Part shown: piece after piece, positions 16,562 through 26,718 of the stretch | Layout: every line of letters starts with the position of its first letter | Numbering within the stretch: position 1 is the first letter of the stretch | From: Nitratireductor sp. GISD-1A_MAKvit | GTDB lineage: Bacteria > Pseudomonadota > Alphaproteobacteria > Rhizobiales > Rhizobiaceae | Direction of reading: 5' to 3' | DNA length: 64,000 nt | Assembly: GCF_040819555.1 (NCBI RefSeq) | Contig: NZ_CP161920.1 | Span: 2,851,001 to 2,915,000 of the forward strand | Notes under the pieces: generated by a model | The model's input: only the letters and a program-made list of their open reading frames with translations | The model's database searches: none | Told to the model about the DNA's origin: nothing | Position numbers and translations under genes: made by a program

Positions 16562-18808
16562 TTATCCGTTCACCCGATGCGCATCGCTGACGCTGCTGAT
16601 TTCCTTGAGCTGGGAAACAAGGCGCGTGAGATGCTTCAGATCCCAGACTTCAAGGTCAAACAGCATCTCGGTGAAATCCGGTGCCGTCCGTTCCATGGCG
16701 AGGGTGTGAATGTTAGCGTCGTTCGACGCAATGACCTGCGAAATTTCGGCAAGCGAGCCAGGTTCGTTGATCGCGGTTACCGACATGCGAACCGGAAAAC
16801 GCTCCTTCATGTGTTCATCGATATCCCAGCGCACATCAATCCAGCGCTCCGGCTGATCATCAAACGCCGTCAGGGCTGGCGATTGAATCGGATAGATGGT
16901 GATGCCCGAGCCGGGGTGAAGAATGCCGACAATCCGATCTCCGGGCACCGCCCCCTCCGGTGCGAAGCTGACCGGCAGATCGCCGGAAACGCCACGGATG
17001 GGCAAAGCGCCACCGGGACCCTTCTCAAGTGCGCTGCCACCCTTCACCCGCTTTGCCTTGCGCGAAGAACGCCCGGGAATCTGGAACAGCATGCCGGCCG
17101 CATTGCGCAGATTGAACCACCCCTCCTCGCGCTCCTTGGGCGCATGGGTGACGCGCTCGTCCTTGTAGTCTGGAAACACGGCGCGCACCACGTCCTGAGA
17201 GGAAAGCTCGCCTCGTCCAACCGCGGCCAGAACATCTTCAACGTCCTGTCGCCCCAGCCGATGGAGAACCGGTTTCAGCCCATCACGGGAAAACTGCTTG
17301 TTCGCCCGCTCGAATGCGCGCTCCAGAATCCGGGCTCCGAGCCCGGAATACTGTTTGCGGATCGCGTTACGGGTTGCCCGGCGGATCGCCGCTCGCGCCT
17401 TGCCAGTGACCACGACCGATTCCCACGCGGCAGGCGGCACCTGTGCCTTCGATCTGATGATTTCGACCTCGTCACCATTCTTCAGCTCGGTCATGAGTGG
17501 CATGATACGCCCATTGACCTTTGCACCCACGCAGGTATCCCCCACCTCGGTGTGAACCGCATAGGCAAAATCGATTGGCGTGGCGCCGCGGGGGAGCGCG
17601 ATCAGCCTCCCCTTGGGCGTGAAGCAGAAAACCTGATCCTGAAACAGCTCCAGCTTGGTGTTCTCAAGAAAGTCCTCCGGTGTATCGCCTTCCGACAGCG
17701 CTTCGATGGTGCGCCGCAGCCAGGCATAGGCATTCGTGTCGCGTGAAATGCGATGGTCAGCGCCATTCACCTTCCCGCCAAAATCCTTGTAGATCGAATG
17801 GGCGGCGACACCATATTCGGCAATATGATGCATTTCGTGCGTGCGTATCTGCAGTTCGACACGCTGACGTGAAGGCCCCACGATCGTTGTGTGGATGGAG
17901 CGGTAATCGTTCTGCTTCGGCGTCGAAATGTAGTCCTTGAAGCGTCCCGGCACCATCGACCAGGTGGCGTGAATGATCCCGAGCGCGCGATAACAGTCTT
18001 CAATACTGTCCACCAGGACACGAAAACCGAATATGTCCGACAATTGCTCAAAGGAGAGAGCCTTGGTCTCCATCTTTCGGAAAACCGACCACGGCTTTTT
18101 CTGACGGCTTTTGACCAGTGCAGCGATGTGATTCTCGGTGAAAAGGTGCGACAGCGCCTCTTCAATGGCCTTGATCACCCCGCGATTGCGTTCGAAGAAC
18201 TCTGCCAGTCGCTCCGTAACGGCACGAAATGCCTCCGGATTGATATGCCGGAAGGCGAGTTCCTCAAGCTCCTCGCGCATGTCCTGCATGCCCATGCGTC
18301 CGGCGAGCGGCGCATAGATGTCCATCGTCTCTTCGGCAATGCGCAGCCGTTTGTGCTCGGGCACGTGATCCAGTGTGCGCATGTTATGCAGGCGGTCGGC
18401 GAGCTTGACGAGAAGAACACGGACATCCTCTGAAATGGCCAATAGCAGCTTGCGCAGGTTTTCGGCCTGGTGGGCCTTTTTCGATACCAGATCGAGGCGT
18501 TTCAGCTTCGTCAGCCCCTCGACAAGCTTGCCGATATCGGGGCCGAACAGTTCATCGATCTCATCGCGCGTGGCGCTCGTGTCCTCGATCGTATCATGGA
18601 GCAGGGCCACGGCTATTGTGGCCTCGTCCAGATGCATGTCCGTCAGGATGGCAGCGACTTCAAGTGGATGGGAAAAATACGGATCACCGGAAGCGCGACG
18701 CTGATGGCCGTGCTTCTGCATCGCGTAGACATAGGCCTTGTTGAGAAGCGCCTCATTGACGTCCGGCTTGTAGCGCTGGACACGCTCGACAAGCTCGTAC
18801 TGACGCAT
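16562..18808 (-). CDS. rsh: Bifunctional (p)ppGpp synthetase/hydrolase
   Basis: 748 residues from the second of two adjacent ATGs, preceded by AGAGGAAG. Domain order: HD hydrolase (HPLEVAAILTDMHLDEATIA ... LLHDTIEDT, with LADRLHNMRTLDH), RelA/SpoT synthetase (FGFRVLVDSIEDCYRALGIIH, and DYRSIHTTIVGP), TGS (FCFTPKGRLIALPRGATPIDFAYAVHTEVG) and a C-terminal ACT domain. Both catalytic halves appear complete, as expected for the single Rsh of alphaproteobacteria, which makes and degrades the stringent alarmone. The rpoZ gene is immediately upstream on the same strand, separated by a terminator. Confidence 0.96.
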   Translation of the reverse strand: MRQYELVERVQRYKPDVNEALLNKAYVYAMQKHGHQRRASGDPYFSHPLEVAAILTDMHLDEATIAVALLHDTIEDTSATRDEIDELFGPDIGKLVEGLTKLKRLDLVSKKAHQAENLRKLLLAISEDVRVLLVKLADRLHNMRTLDHVPEHKRLRIAEETMDIYAPLAGRMGMQDMREELEELAFRHINPEAFRAVTERLAEFFERNRGVIKAIEEALSHLFTENHIAALVKSRQKKPWSVFRKMETKALSFEQLSDIFGFRVLVDSIEDCYRALGIIHATWSMVPGRFKDYISTPKQNDYRSIHTTIVGPSRQRVELQIRTHEMHHIAEYGVAAHSIYKDFGGKVNGADHRISRDTNAYAWLRRTIEALSEGDTPEDFLENTKLELFQDQVFCFTPKGRLIALPRGATPIDFAYAVHTEVGDTCVGAKVNGRIMPLMTELKNGDEVEIIRSKAQVPPAAWESVVVTGKARAAIRRATRNAIRKQYSGLGARILERAFERANKQFSRDGLKPVLHRLGRQDVEDVLAAVGRGELSSQDVVRAVFPDYKDERVTHAPKEREEGWFNLRNAAGMLFQIPGRSSRKAKRVKGGSALEKGPGGALPIRGVSGDLPVSFAPEGAVPGDRIVGILHPGSGITIYPIQSPALTAFDDQPERWIDVRWDIDEHMKERFPVRMSVTAINEPGSLAEISQVIASNDANIHTLAMERTAPDFTEMLFDLEVWDLKHLTRLVSQLKEISSVSDAHRVNG

Positions 18809-18861
18809 CATGGGCGACTTCCTCTTGTTTTATTGTTGTTCAGGGCCCGGCCCCCACGCAA

Positions 18862-18897
18862 ACCAAAACATGCGCCGCAGAATCCCACGGCGCATGT
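18862..18897 (-). terminator. Rho-independent terminator after rpoZ
   Basis: A perfect 10-base stem (ACATGCGCCG with CGGCGCATGT), ten-base loop and TTTT on the minus strand, about 60 bases downstream of the rpoZ stop and before the rsh start. rsh therefore needs its own promoter between here and 18808. Confidence 0.85.
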
Positions 18898-18957
18898 CTA
18901 AGATAGGCAGGAAAGTTTCGGCCGGGAAGAGAGTGTTCCGCCGAAGCTTTGTTTCAA

Positions 18958-19351
18958 TTAGAAATCGTCGCTTTTCTCAGGTGGCACGAGCCCCTCAATG
19001 CCGGCGAGCAGATCTTCCTCGCTCATGCGATCGAAGGAGACCTCTTCCTCTGGCTGGTCTGCACCCGCCTCAGCAGGCACGGCCCTCGTTGATCTCCGGA
19101 AGGTCGGCTTCCGGCTCATCCACCTCGACGTGCTTCTGCAGCGAGTGAATCAAATCTTCTTTTAGGTCGCCGGGAGACAGGGTCTCATCGGCGATCTCGC
19201 GCAATGCAACAACGGGGTTCTTGTCGTTGTCGCGGTCGATCGTGATCGCTTCACCCTGCGAAATCTGACGCGCACGATGGCCTGCCAGAAGCACGAGTTC
19301 AAAGCGGTTATCGACCTTGTCGATACAATCTTCAACGGTCACACGGGCCAT
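18958..19351 (-). CDS. rpoZ: RNA polymerase omega subunit, +1 frameshift in the tail as written
   Basis: The start [29 protein letters not shown] is unmistakable omega, the small subunit that helps assemble RNA polymerase and mediates part of the ppGpp response. As written the frame stops at 19070 after 93 residues (EINEGRAC). The missing tail is still there in the next frame ([30 protein letters not shown], ending SDDF at 18958). Removing one base from GGCCC at 19081-19085 restores a 130-residue protein of normal length for this order. The conserved core is unaffected either way. Confidence 0.93.
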
Positions 19352-19643
19352 TCAGTGCCCCTTTCATGCGTAAATCTGCAAGGAAATCCAGCGTGTCAAT
19401 AGCCTGTCGGATCGAACATTTCAAGGCCGTCGCGCCGGGGAAGCACGCGATTCAACACCCAAATGTGTCGCCGGCGTGGCTCGCGGCACGCCAATCATCA
19501 GCTTGTATTTATGATGAATTTATATATTGGTTGGAACAATCATATCGCAGCGCTATTTCCTCATGAGAGACGGCTTTATCGGCAGTTTGCGGAGCCTGGC
19601 CTCTCGTTTGAGCGATGATCTTTTTGAACCAGGAATTTTGACA

Positions 19644-20234
19644 ATGTTCGACCCGCGGGAAAAAATCGCCCTCTTCATTGATGGCGCAAATCTTTATGCT
19701 ACCTCGAGAGCGTTAGGTTTCGACATCGATTACAGGAAGCTTTTGAGCAGCTTTCAGGAACGCGGCTACCTTCTTCGCGCCTACTATTACACGGCTCTCG
19801 TCGAAGATCAGGAATATTCCTCCATACGCCCGCTGATCGACTGGCTCGATTACAATGGCTACAAGGTTGTCACCAAACCGGCCAAGGAATTCACCGATTC
19901 TGCCGGGCGCCGCAAAATCAAGGGCAATATGGACATCGAGCTGGCGATCGATGCGCTCGAACTCAGTGATGTGGTTGATCACTATGTCGTCTTTTCGGGT
20001 GACGGCGATTTTCGCACGCTGGTGGAAGCCCTGCAGCGCAAAGGCCGCAAGGTGAGCGTGGTTTCGACCATACAGTCGCAGCCTCCCATGATCGCCGACG
20101 ACCTGCGACGCCAGGCGGACAATTTCATCGATCTCTCGTCCTTGCGCGATGAGGTGGGGCGTGCAACAAGCGAGCGTTCCCCACGCAGGGTGGAACCTGA
20201 ACCTGACAGCGAAGAGACCTTCGACGATCTATGA
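19644..20234 (+). CDS. NYN-domain protein (LabA/DUF88 family)
   Basis: 196 residues from the ATG at 19644, chosen because MFDPREKIALFIDGANL is the usual beginning; the frame runs back to 19527 with no family match. Acidic metal-binding residues of the PIN-like NYN fold are visible in FIDGANLY (about 10-17), KGNMDIELAIDAL (about 91-103) and VVFSGDGDFRTLVEAL (about 111-126). NYN proteins are putative RNases; no target is known for this group. The stop overlaps the start of the uracil-DNA glycosylase by four bases, so the two are co-translated. Confidence 0.88.
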   Translation: MFDPREKIALFIDGANLYATSRALGFDIDYRKLLSSFQERGYLLRAYYYTALVEDQEYSSIRPLIDWLDYNGYKVVTKPAKEFTDSAGRRKIKGNMDIELAIDALELSDVVDHYVVFSGDGDFRTLVEALQRKGRKVSVVSTIQSQPPMIADDLRRQADNFIDLSSLRDEVGRATSERSPRRVEPEPDSEETFDDL

Positions 20235-20896
20235 CCTCCGTTCCGGCGCTTGATACCGAGCCGCCACACGACTGTCGGCTTTGCCCGCGTCTGCATCAGT
20301 TCATTTCCGAATGGCGCTCCCGCGAACCGGAATGGTTTAACGGTCCCGTACCCACCTTCCTGCCCGAGGGAGGCGACGACGCGGTGGAGCTGCTTGTTGT
20401 GGGGCTGGCACCGGGGCTGAGAGGTGCCAACAAAAGTGGGCGCCCCTTCACCGGCGACTATGCCGGCGACCTCCTATACAGCACGTTGAAGACCTTTCGG
20501 TTTGCCCGTGGAGAATATGAGGCCCGGCCTGATGACAGCCTCACCCTTGTCAACGCGGCCATCGTCAACGCGGTGCGGTGCGTTCCGCCACAGAACAAGC
20601 CTGTTGGCGCGGAAATCAACACCTGCCGGCAACACTTTTTTGCGCCAACACTGAGGCGCTTCCCGCAGCTAAGAGCCGTGCTGACGCTTGGCCTGATCGC
20701 GCACCAGTCTACGGTGCGTGCACTGGGGGGACGGGTTGCAGAACATCCCTTCACACATGGCGGGCGACAGGAGATTGCGGGGCTTTCCGTTTTTTCGAGC
20801 TATCACTGCTCGCGTTACAACACGAACACCGGTCGCCTGACTGAAGAGATGTTCGTCAACGTTTTTCGTGACATACGCGAGTTTCTCGACAAATAG
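20231..20896 (+). CDS. Uracil-DNA glycosylase, family 5 (UDGb)
   Basis: 221 residues. N-terminal CRLCPRL and later cysteines (VRCVPP, INTCRQ) can bind a 4Fe-4S cluster. Motif 1 is GLAPGLRGANKSGRPFTGD, which has no Asp or Asn at the usual catalytic place, typical of family 5, and motif 3 is SYHCSRYNTNTGRLT. The enzyme removes uracil and related damaged bases from DNA. Translational coupling to the NYN protein is conserved-looking but its meaning is unknown. A second, different glycosylase (family 4) begins at 63680. Confidence 0.88.
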   Translation: MTSVPALDTEPPHDCRLCPRLHQFISEWRSREPEWFNGPVPTFLPEGGDDAVELLVVGLAPGLRGANKSGRPFTGDYAGDLLYSTLKTFRFARGEYEARPDDSLTLVNAAIVNAVRCVPPQNKPVGAEINTCRQHFFAPTLRRFPQLRAVLTLGLIAHQSTVRALGGRVAEHPFTHGGRQEIAGLSVFSSYHCSRYNTNTGRLTEEMFVNVFRDIREFLDK

Positions 20897-20929
20897 AGTC
20901 GGGCTGGAAAGGAGCCTTTCCGCATCCGG

Positions 20930-21403
20930 TCAGCCATTTTGCTTGAGAAGTCTTGCCTTCTCCCGGTTCCAGTCGCGCTTCTTGGCCGTTTCTCTCTTGT
21001 CGTGGAGTTTCTTGCCTTTCGCGACAGCAAGCTGAAGCTTGGCAAGGCCTCGCGCATTGAAGTAGAGCCTCAACGGCACAAGCGTCATGCCTTCCCGCTC
21101 GATAGACTGCGCAAGCCGTCCCAGCTCCCGTTTAGAGACAAGCAGCTTTCGCTTTCGCCGCGGTTCATGATTGAAGCGGTTGCCGGCCGAATATTCCTGA
21201 ATATAGGAATTGATAAGCCAGCACTCTCCGTCTTCCACGGAGGCGTAGGCTTCCTGGATGTTGGCATGGCCATCGCGCAACGATTTCACTTCGGTTCCCG
21301 TAAGCACGATGCCTGCCTCGAGCGTGTCGAGCACCTCATAGGAGAAACGCGCCTTGCGGTTTTCCGCGATGGACTTGGCGTTTGGATTTTTGTCTTTTGT
21401 CAT
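20930..21403 (-). CDS. smpB: SsrA-binding protein SmpB
   Basis: 157 residues from the ATG at 21403, where [31 protein letters not shown] begins in the normal place. Further marks are [19 protein letters not shown], the [11 protein letters not shown] block and a basic tail ([17 protein letters not shown]). SmpB carries tmRNA to stalled ribosomes for trans-translation. dapA lies upstream on the same strand (about 130 bases), a frequent arrangement in this order. The longer frame to 21436 has no better ribosome-binding site. Confidence 0.97.
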   Translation of the reverse strand: MTKDKNPNAKSIAENRKARFSYEVLDTLEAGIVLTGTEVKSLRDGHANIQEAYASVEDGECWLINSYIQEYSAGNRFNHEPRRKRKLLVSKRELGRLAQSIEREGMTLVPLRLYFNARGLAKLQLAVAKGKKLHDKRETAKKRDWNREKARLLKQNG

Positions 21404-21530
21404 CGATCCCAAATGCGCCGGAAGCGCTGTTGGCACGCTTCCGCCTTTTAGCGAACAGAACGCAGGCCCCTGCCCGTTTGTTTCATCGCATTTGCGTATA
21501 GTCAGGTGACTTACCCGACGGCAAAATGCT

Positions 21531-22412
21531 TCAATTCAGCAACCCTGCATGCTTCATGGCCTCGTCGATGCGCTGTGCCGTCGATGCTTCAATGGGAACC
21601 AGCGGCGAACGCACCGTGTCTCCGATCCTGCCGAGGCGTGCCAGGGCGTATTTGGCGCCGCACAGTCCCGGCTCGATGAAGATCGCCTTGTGCAGCGGCA
21701 TCAGGCGGTCCTGCAATTCGAGCGCCTTTTCCTTGTCATTGGCAAGCGTTGCTTCCTGAAACTCGGCGCACAGGCGCGGGGCAACATTCGCGGTTACCGA
21801 GATGCAGCCGACACCGCCATGAGCGTTGAAGCCCAGCGCGGAGGCGTCTTCGCCCGACAGCTGAACAAAATCCTTGCCACATGTGAGGCGCTGTTCGGAA
21901 ACCCGATCCACCTTCGCAGTCGCATCCTTCACGCCGACGATGTTGGGAAAGTCGTTCGCCAGCCGCCCCATCGTCTCCGGTGTCATATCGATCACGGAGC
22001 GCGGAGGGATGTTGTAGATGATGATCGGCAGTTCTGTCGCACGCGCAACCGCGGCGAAATGTTCATAAAGCCCTGCCTGGGTCGGCTTGTTGTAATAGGG
22101 CGTCACGACCAGCGCCGCATCGGCCTTCACCTCTTCGGCAAATTTCGTCAACGCAATGGCTTCGCGGGTTGAATTGGAACCCGCACCGGCAATGACAGGA
22201 ACACGCCCTGCGGCCGCCTCCACGCAAATCCGAACCACCTCGCGGTGCTCCTCATGGGTGAGTGTAGGCGATTCACCGGTTGTACCGACCGGCACCAGAC
22301 CGGTGGTGCCTTCCGAAATTTGCCACTCAACGAGTTCGCGGAACGCTTTCTTGTCCAGGCTGCCATCCCTGGCAAACGGTGTCACAAGCGCTGTGAGAGA
22401 CCCCCTGAACAT
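21531..22412 (-). CDS. dapA: 4-hydroxy-tetrahydrodipicolinate synthase
   Basis: 293 residues, normal length. Marks of the aldolase class I fold: [21 protein letters not shown] (about 41-61), the catalytic Tyr in [13 protein letters not shown] and the Schiff-base Lys in [13 protein letters not shown] (about 158-170), then [10 protein letters not shown]. It condenses pyruvate with aspartate semialdehyde, the first committed step to lysine and diaminopimelate. The divergent lytic transglycosylase also concerns the cell wall. Confidence 0.96.
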   Translation of the reverse strand: MFRGSLTALVTPFARDGSLDKKAFRELVEWQISEGTTGLVPVGTTGESPTLTHEEHREVVRICVEAAAGRVPVIAGAGSNSTREAIALTKFAEEVKADAALVVTPYYNKPTQAGLYEHFAAVARATELPIIIYNIPPRSVIDMTPETMGRLANDFPNIVGVKDATAKVDRVSEQRLTCGKDFVQLSGEDASALGFNAHGGVGCISVTANVAPRLCAEFQEATLANDKEKALELQDRLMPLHKAIFIEPGLCGAKYALARLGRIGDTVRSPLVPIEASTAQRIDEAMKHAGLLN

Positions 22413-22646
22413 GATGTCGAACTCCTGAAAAATGAATGATCTTCTGCCGCGCGCAGTCTGCGCTGGATGCTTCTAGCGGAAGTTCAGGCCGCACACCATA
22501 GTTTTGCCATCTCTTGCCCGCAAGATTTCCGCAGCGTTGAATTGTGGCGTCAGTATCCTGAAATCGTGCACCAACTCTCCCGGGATCCGTGCGCGCTCAT
22601 GCGTTTGAGCGCGAGACGGGACCACAAAGATCAGGACGCATTGTCG

Positions 22647-24734
22647 ATGACGATACGAACCGCGCTTCCATTCCTGTTCATGCTGCTTGCCTTGCCTCTG
22701 GCACAAGCCCAGTCTCTGCCAGAGCTGGCGCCCATACCTTTTGCCCGCCCTGACAACATTTCCCCAAAACCCGGCAATCCGGGTTCAGCCATCGATGCGC
22801 TGACGGCTGCAGGGGTTTCTCGTCCGGAGGTGGCCAGGAGCGGTGTAGCTCCATCAGCCAGGGTGCGGACGATGACCCAAGGGCTGGACGCTCTGACCCG
22901 CGGTGACATTCGGGCCGCACGCAGAGCGCGCAACCGCCTGGAAAAGGCCAGCCTCGAACGACGTGTCCTGAACTGGGCCCTGGCCCAGAGCAACAACCGG
23001 TCGCTCTCAAGCACAGACATCAGCGCAGTTGCCGACAGTCTGGCAAACTGGCCCGGAGCGCTCAAGCTGCGTGCTCAGGCCGAGCGCGCGCTCTTTCGCG
23101 AAAACAGGCGGCCTCAGCTTGTGATATCGCTGCTGGGCAGCAAGAGACCACAGACCTTTCACGGCGTGGTGGCGCTTGGCCGGGCCTATCTTTCGCTCGG
23201 ACAGAAGGAGAAGGCGCGCGCACTGGTTTCGTCATATTGGCGCAAGGCCAATCTCGACGCCTCGAGCGAAAACACATTTCTCAAGACGTTCGGCAAACTG
23301 CTTTCCAAGGCGGACCACCGCTTTCGCATGGAACAGATGATGTATCGCAAGCGCATTCGCTCGGCCGAGCGGGTTGCCGGCCGTGCCGATGGCAAAGAGC
23401 TTGTGAAGGCATGGGCCGCCGTCATCCGCGGTCACAAGAACGCGCTGAGGCTGCTCAATGCCGTACCGATGAGCAAAAGAACGGCAGGCTATATCTTCGC
23501 CAAGACGCGGTACCTGCGGCGTGCCGACCGGTTTGACGAAGCTGCGGCACTGATCTTGACAGCTCCGCTGGACGCGGAAAGCCTCGTTGATCCCGATGAA
23601 TGGTGGGTGGAACGGCGGGTCCTGTCGCGCGAACTCCTCGATATCGATGACCCGGAAAGGGCCTATCAGGTGGCCGTGGCGCATTCTGCCGAAAGCCCGG
23701 CCCGGGCGGCGGACGCCGAGTTTCACGCTGGCTGGTACGCACTGCGTTTTCTGTATGACGCCCCGACCGCGGCCAGACATTTCAGCCGCATTGAGCGAAT
23801 TGCGAGCGGTCCCATTTCAAGGGCGCGTGCAAACTACTGGATGGGGCGTGCTGCAGAAGCCGGCGGCCCTGGAGAAGCCACGGAATTCTACGAGAAAGCC
23901 GCGCACTATGGAGCGACATTCTACGGGCAACTGGCCACGGCCGCACTGGACCGGGAAGAATTGACCGCGCACAAGCCCGCCGCCACCGATCGTGATCGCC
24001 GGCATTTCTCCGCACGCACCCTCGTGCGTGCAATCAAGTTGCTCGAACAGACCAACCATGCGTGGCGGGCAGATGGTTTTTATCGGGAGCTCGCACAGAC
24101 CCTGACAAACCCTGGCGAGCTATCGCTGCTTGTCGACATGGCAAAGGCGCGCAAGGACTATATGACTGCGCTCCGGATCGGCAAGATTGCCGCCAGCAGA
24201 GGCCTCGACATTGGTGCGCTGGCACATCCGCTTGGCGCCATCCCGGCTGCGGCCGCCCTGCCCGCCCCCCGCGAGGCCCTCGCCTATGCCGTGGCGCGGC
24301 AGGAGACCGAATTCAACACCAGTGCGGTCTCGCCGGCTGGCGCGCGCGGGCTGCTGCAACTCATGCCGGCGACTGCCCGCGAGATGGCGCGCAGAAGCGG
24401 CCTGCCCTACTCGCGCACCCGGCTGAAGGCCGATCCAATCTACAACATCAGACTTGGGGCAGCCTATCTCGACCAACAGCTCGGACGCTTCAACGGATCC
24501 TATATCCTGACATTCGCCGGTTATAATGCAGGGCCGAGCCGGGCCGTTGACTGGATGAAACGCTATGGCGACCCGCGCGGCAAACCGGTCGAAGAGATTG
24601 TCGACTGGGTCGAGCGCATCCCCTATACCGAGACCCGCAACTATGTTCAAAGAGTGATGGAAAATCTGCAGGTCTACAAAATGCGCCTGACCGGCAAGTT
24701 CGACATGGCCCGGGACATCGCTGCAGGCGGTTAG
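22647..24734 (+). CDS. slt: Soluble lytic murein transglycosylase
   Basis: 695 residues from the ATG at 22647, which begins a clear signal peptide (TALPFLFMLLALPLAQAQ). A long helical superhelix (about 60-520) precedes a C-terminal SLT domain: catalytic Glu in VARQETEFNTSAVSPAGARG, then LLQLMPATAREMARR, YNIRLGAAYLDQQL and FAGYNAGPSRAVDWM. It cleaves glycan strands in the periplasm with 1,6-anhydro products. Divergent from dapA across 234 bases; the frame continues back to 22467 but that part shows no protein-like conservation. Confidence 0.92.
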   Translation: MTIRTALPFLFMLLALPLAQAQSLPELAPIPFARPDNISPKPGNPGSAIDALTAAGVSRPEVARSGVAPSARVRTMTQGLDALTRGDIRAARRARNRLEKASLERRVLNWALAQSNNRSLSSTDISAVADSLANWPGALKLRAQAERALFRENRRPQLVISLLGSKRPQTFHGVVALGRAYLSLGQKEKARALVSSYWRKANLDASSENTFLKTFGKLLSKADHRFRMEQMMYRKRIRSAERVAGRADGKELVKAWAAVIRGHKNALRLLNAVPMSKRTAGYIFAKTRYLRRADRFDEAAALILTAPLDAESLVDPDEWWVERRVLSRELLDIDDPERAYQVAVAHSAESPARAADAEFHAGWYALRFLYDAPTAARHFSRIERIASGPISRARANYWMGRAAEAGGPGEATEFYEKAAHYGATFYGQLATAALDREELTAHKPAATDRDRRHFSARTLVRAIKLLEQTNHAWRADGFYRELAQTLTNPGELSLLVDMAKARKDYMTALRIGKIAASRGLDIGALAHPLGAIPAAAALPAPREALAYAVARQETEFNTSAVSPAGARGLLQLMPATAREMARRSGLPYSRTRLKADPIYNIRLGAAYLDQQLGRFNGSYILTFAGYNAGPSRAVDWMKRYGDPRGKPVEEIVDWVERIPYTETRNYVQRVMENLQVYKMRLTGKFDMARDIAAGG

Positions 24735-24775
24735 ACCTGCACTGTTCCAGCCTCATTAGATTCCAGCGGTGGGAA

Positions 24776-25669
24776 ATGACAGTGGATATCGCAGAACCCG
24801 GGGGTTGTTATCGCGAATTCTTCTATTCCGCCCGGGATGGTTTGCGGCTGCATGCCCGCATTTATGGAGAGGGCAGTTCCGGTCTGCCCGTCGTGTGTCT
24901 TCCAGGCCTGACCCGCAACGTTCGCGATTTTCATCAACTCGCATGCCATCTTTCGACCGATTGCAAAAATCCGCACATGGTCGTGGCATTCGATTATCGT
25001 GGACGCGGGCGCTCGGCCTATGATGCCGACTGGCGACGCTATGATGTTTCCGTCGAAGCCGACGACATCGCAAACGGACTGTCCGTGCTGGGCATCGAGC
25101 ACGCTGCCTTTATCGGAACCTCGCGTGGCGGGCTTGTCACCATGGCGCTGGCGTCGACACGGCCCGGATTGCTCAAAGCCGCGATACTGAACGATATCGG
25201 ACCAGTGATCGAAGGAGACGGGCTCGCTCAGATCCGGGCCTCACTTCAACGCGCTCCCATTCCCGAAACACTGAGCGAAGCCGCCCGGATCCAGAAATCC
25301 ATTCATGGCGCTGCCTTTTGTGCGCTCAGCGATGAGGACTGGCGCCGATTTGCCGAAGCCCTTTACGTGCAGAAAGCCGGGAAGCTACGTGGCGACTTCG
25401 ATCCCAAACTTCTACGCACGCTCTACGCCATCAATCTCAACCGCCCCCTTCCTGAACTCTGGCCGCAATTTGACGGCCTGGCCCGCATTCCCGTTCTGGC
25501 CATTCGTGGCGAGAATTCGCGGCTCTTGTCAGCCGAAACACTCGCGACCATGGCGTCGCGACATCCCAACCTGCAACAGATCGTGGTACCCGGACAGGGT
25601 CATGCACCGCTTCTGGAAACGGATGACCTGCCAAAACAGATCGCTGCTTTTCTCAACAGGATCAAATAA
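24776..25669 (+). CDS. Alpha/beta hydrolase
   Basis: 297 residues. The nucleophile elbow is GTSRGG (about 114-119) with the catalytic Ser, an oxyanion region at VVCLPGLTRNVRDF, and the catalytic His in VPGQGHAPLL (about 277-286). A mobile cap lies between. The family covers esterases and C-C hydrolases; the substrate is not known. It follows the transglycosylase after about 40 bases and may share its transcript. Confidence 0.85.
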   Translation: MTVDIAEPGGCYREFFYSARDGLRLHARIYGEGSSGLPVVCLPGLTRNVRDFHQLACHLSTDCKNPHMVVAFDYRGRGRSAYDADWRRYDVSVEADDIANGLSVLGIEHAAFIGTSRGGLVTMALASTRPGLLKAAILNDIGPVIEGDGLAQIRASLQRAPIPETLSEAARIQKSIHGAAFCALSDEDWRRFAEALYVQKAGKLRGDFDPKLLRTLYAINLNRPLPELWPQFDGLARIPVLAIRGENSRLLSAETLATMASRHPNLQQIVVPGQGHAPLLETDDLPKQIAAFLNRIK

Positions 25670-25781
25670 AGCCAAGCGTAGAAGCGCCGTCCCAATCTGT
25701 TGACCTCAGAATGCCCATGGAAGGTCCGATTGCCCCATATGCCAAAGCTGTCAGGACGGCGAGGGCGGCAACCGGCGCCCT

Positions 25782-26718
25782 CTACCCGGTCTGTGACGCC
25801 TTTGCGGACGTGAACTGCTCCAGCACCCCGACGCACGGGTCAAGGTCACCTGTAGCCAGATGCGCATACCGCATGGTCATCGTCAGGGTCTGGTGACCAA
25901 GCCACATCTGGACACGTCGCAGGTCGATGCCGCCCTGAACCAGCCGGGAAGCACAGGTGTGACGCAGGACGTGGGGCACGACCTGAGTATCCTGAGATAG
26001 CCCAATCTCGGCCTTGGCATCGTTCCATATCGTACGGAACTGCGCCTGGGAGAGTATGTCGAAGGGTCCCTTTCGGCCATTTTTCGGGATGTCGACGACC
26101 ACTTGTGCCCGGCTGGTCAATGGCACGGAGCGGGGCCCGGGCGGATTTTGTGATCCAGAAACTCGCGCGCCCCTCCCCGACATCGTTCCATGTCAGGCCC
26201 ATGGCTTCACCCAGGCGGCAGCCCGTATCCACGAGAAACACGCATAATCGCCACGCGTCCTCGCTGCGCTGTCGTATGGCTGAAAAGAGGAGTTCCTCCT
26301 CCGCATGGGACAGAAACCGGATGCGACCGGACCGTTCCTTCTGGCGCCGGAATTCCGGCAGGCTGTGAATATCACCCATTTTATGCGCTTTCCGCAGAAG
26401 CTTGCTCAGCGCGGCCATCTTTCGATTGATGGTCGCATTGCTGTTTCCGCGAGCGCGCAATTTTCCGATCAGTTCATCGAGCTGGCTTTGCTCGAAGGCA
26501 CTGAAGCGTTTCCCCATCAAGAGCTCATCAAGCTCGCCGATGAAGAAGGTGACATTGTATTTATGCGTGCCAGGTTCCCAAAGTATGTCGCCATACTTTT
26601 CAAACAGTTCTCTCAGACTGTGCTCGGAAACGAGACGCAGCTTTTCGCTACCGAAAGTCACACAGTAGCGAGGCCTGGAAGTCTCCCAGGCTTCTGCGGA
26701 ATTGTTGGCCGTCTCCAT
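25782..26718 (-). pseudogene. Tyrosine recombinase (phage-type integrase), +1 frameshift as written
   Basis: Catalytic residues of tyrosine recombinases are all present but in two frames. Frame one has the N-terminal SAM-like core-binding domain and the first Arg (DTGCRLGEAMGLTW). Frame two has HVLRHTCASRL, then LGHQTLTMTMRYAHL with the nucleophile Tyr. Removing one base from the GGGGCCC at 26132-26138 joins them as TKSARPRSVPLTSR, the normal linker, giving 311 residues. It would catalyse site-specific insertion or excision. No other mobile-element genes were seen within several kilobases, so it is a solitary integrase, either a remnant or one acting on a small cassette. Confidence 0.88.

Noticed and set aside
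16577..17746. 389-residue plus-strand open frame
   Set aside because: It is opposite the Rsh gene and shows no protein-family features.
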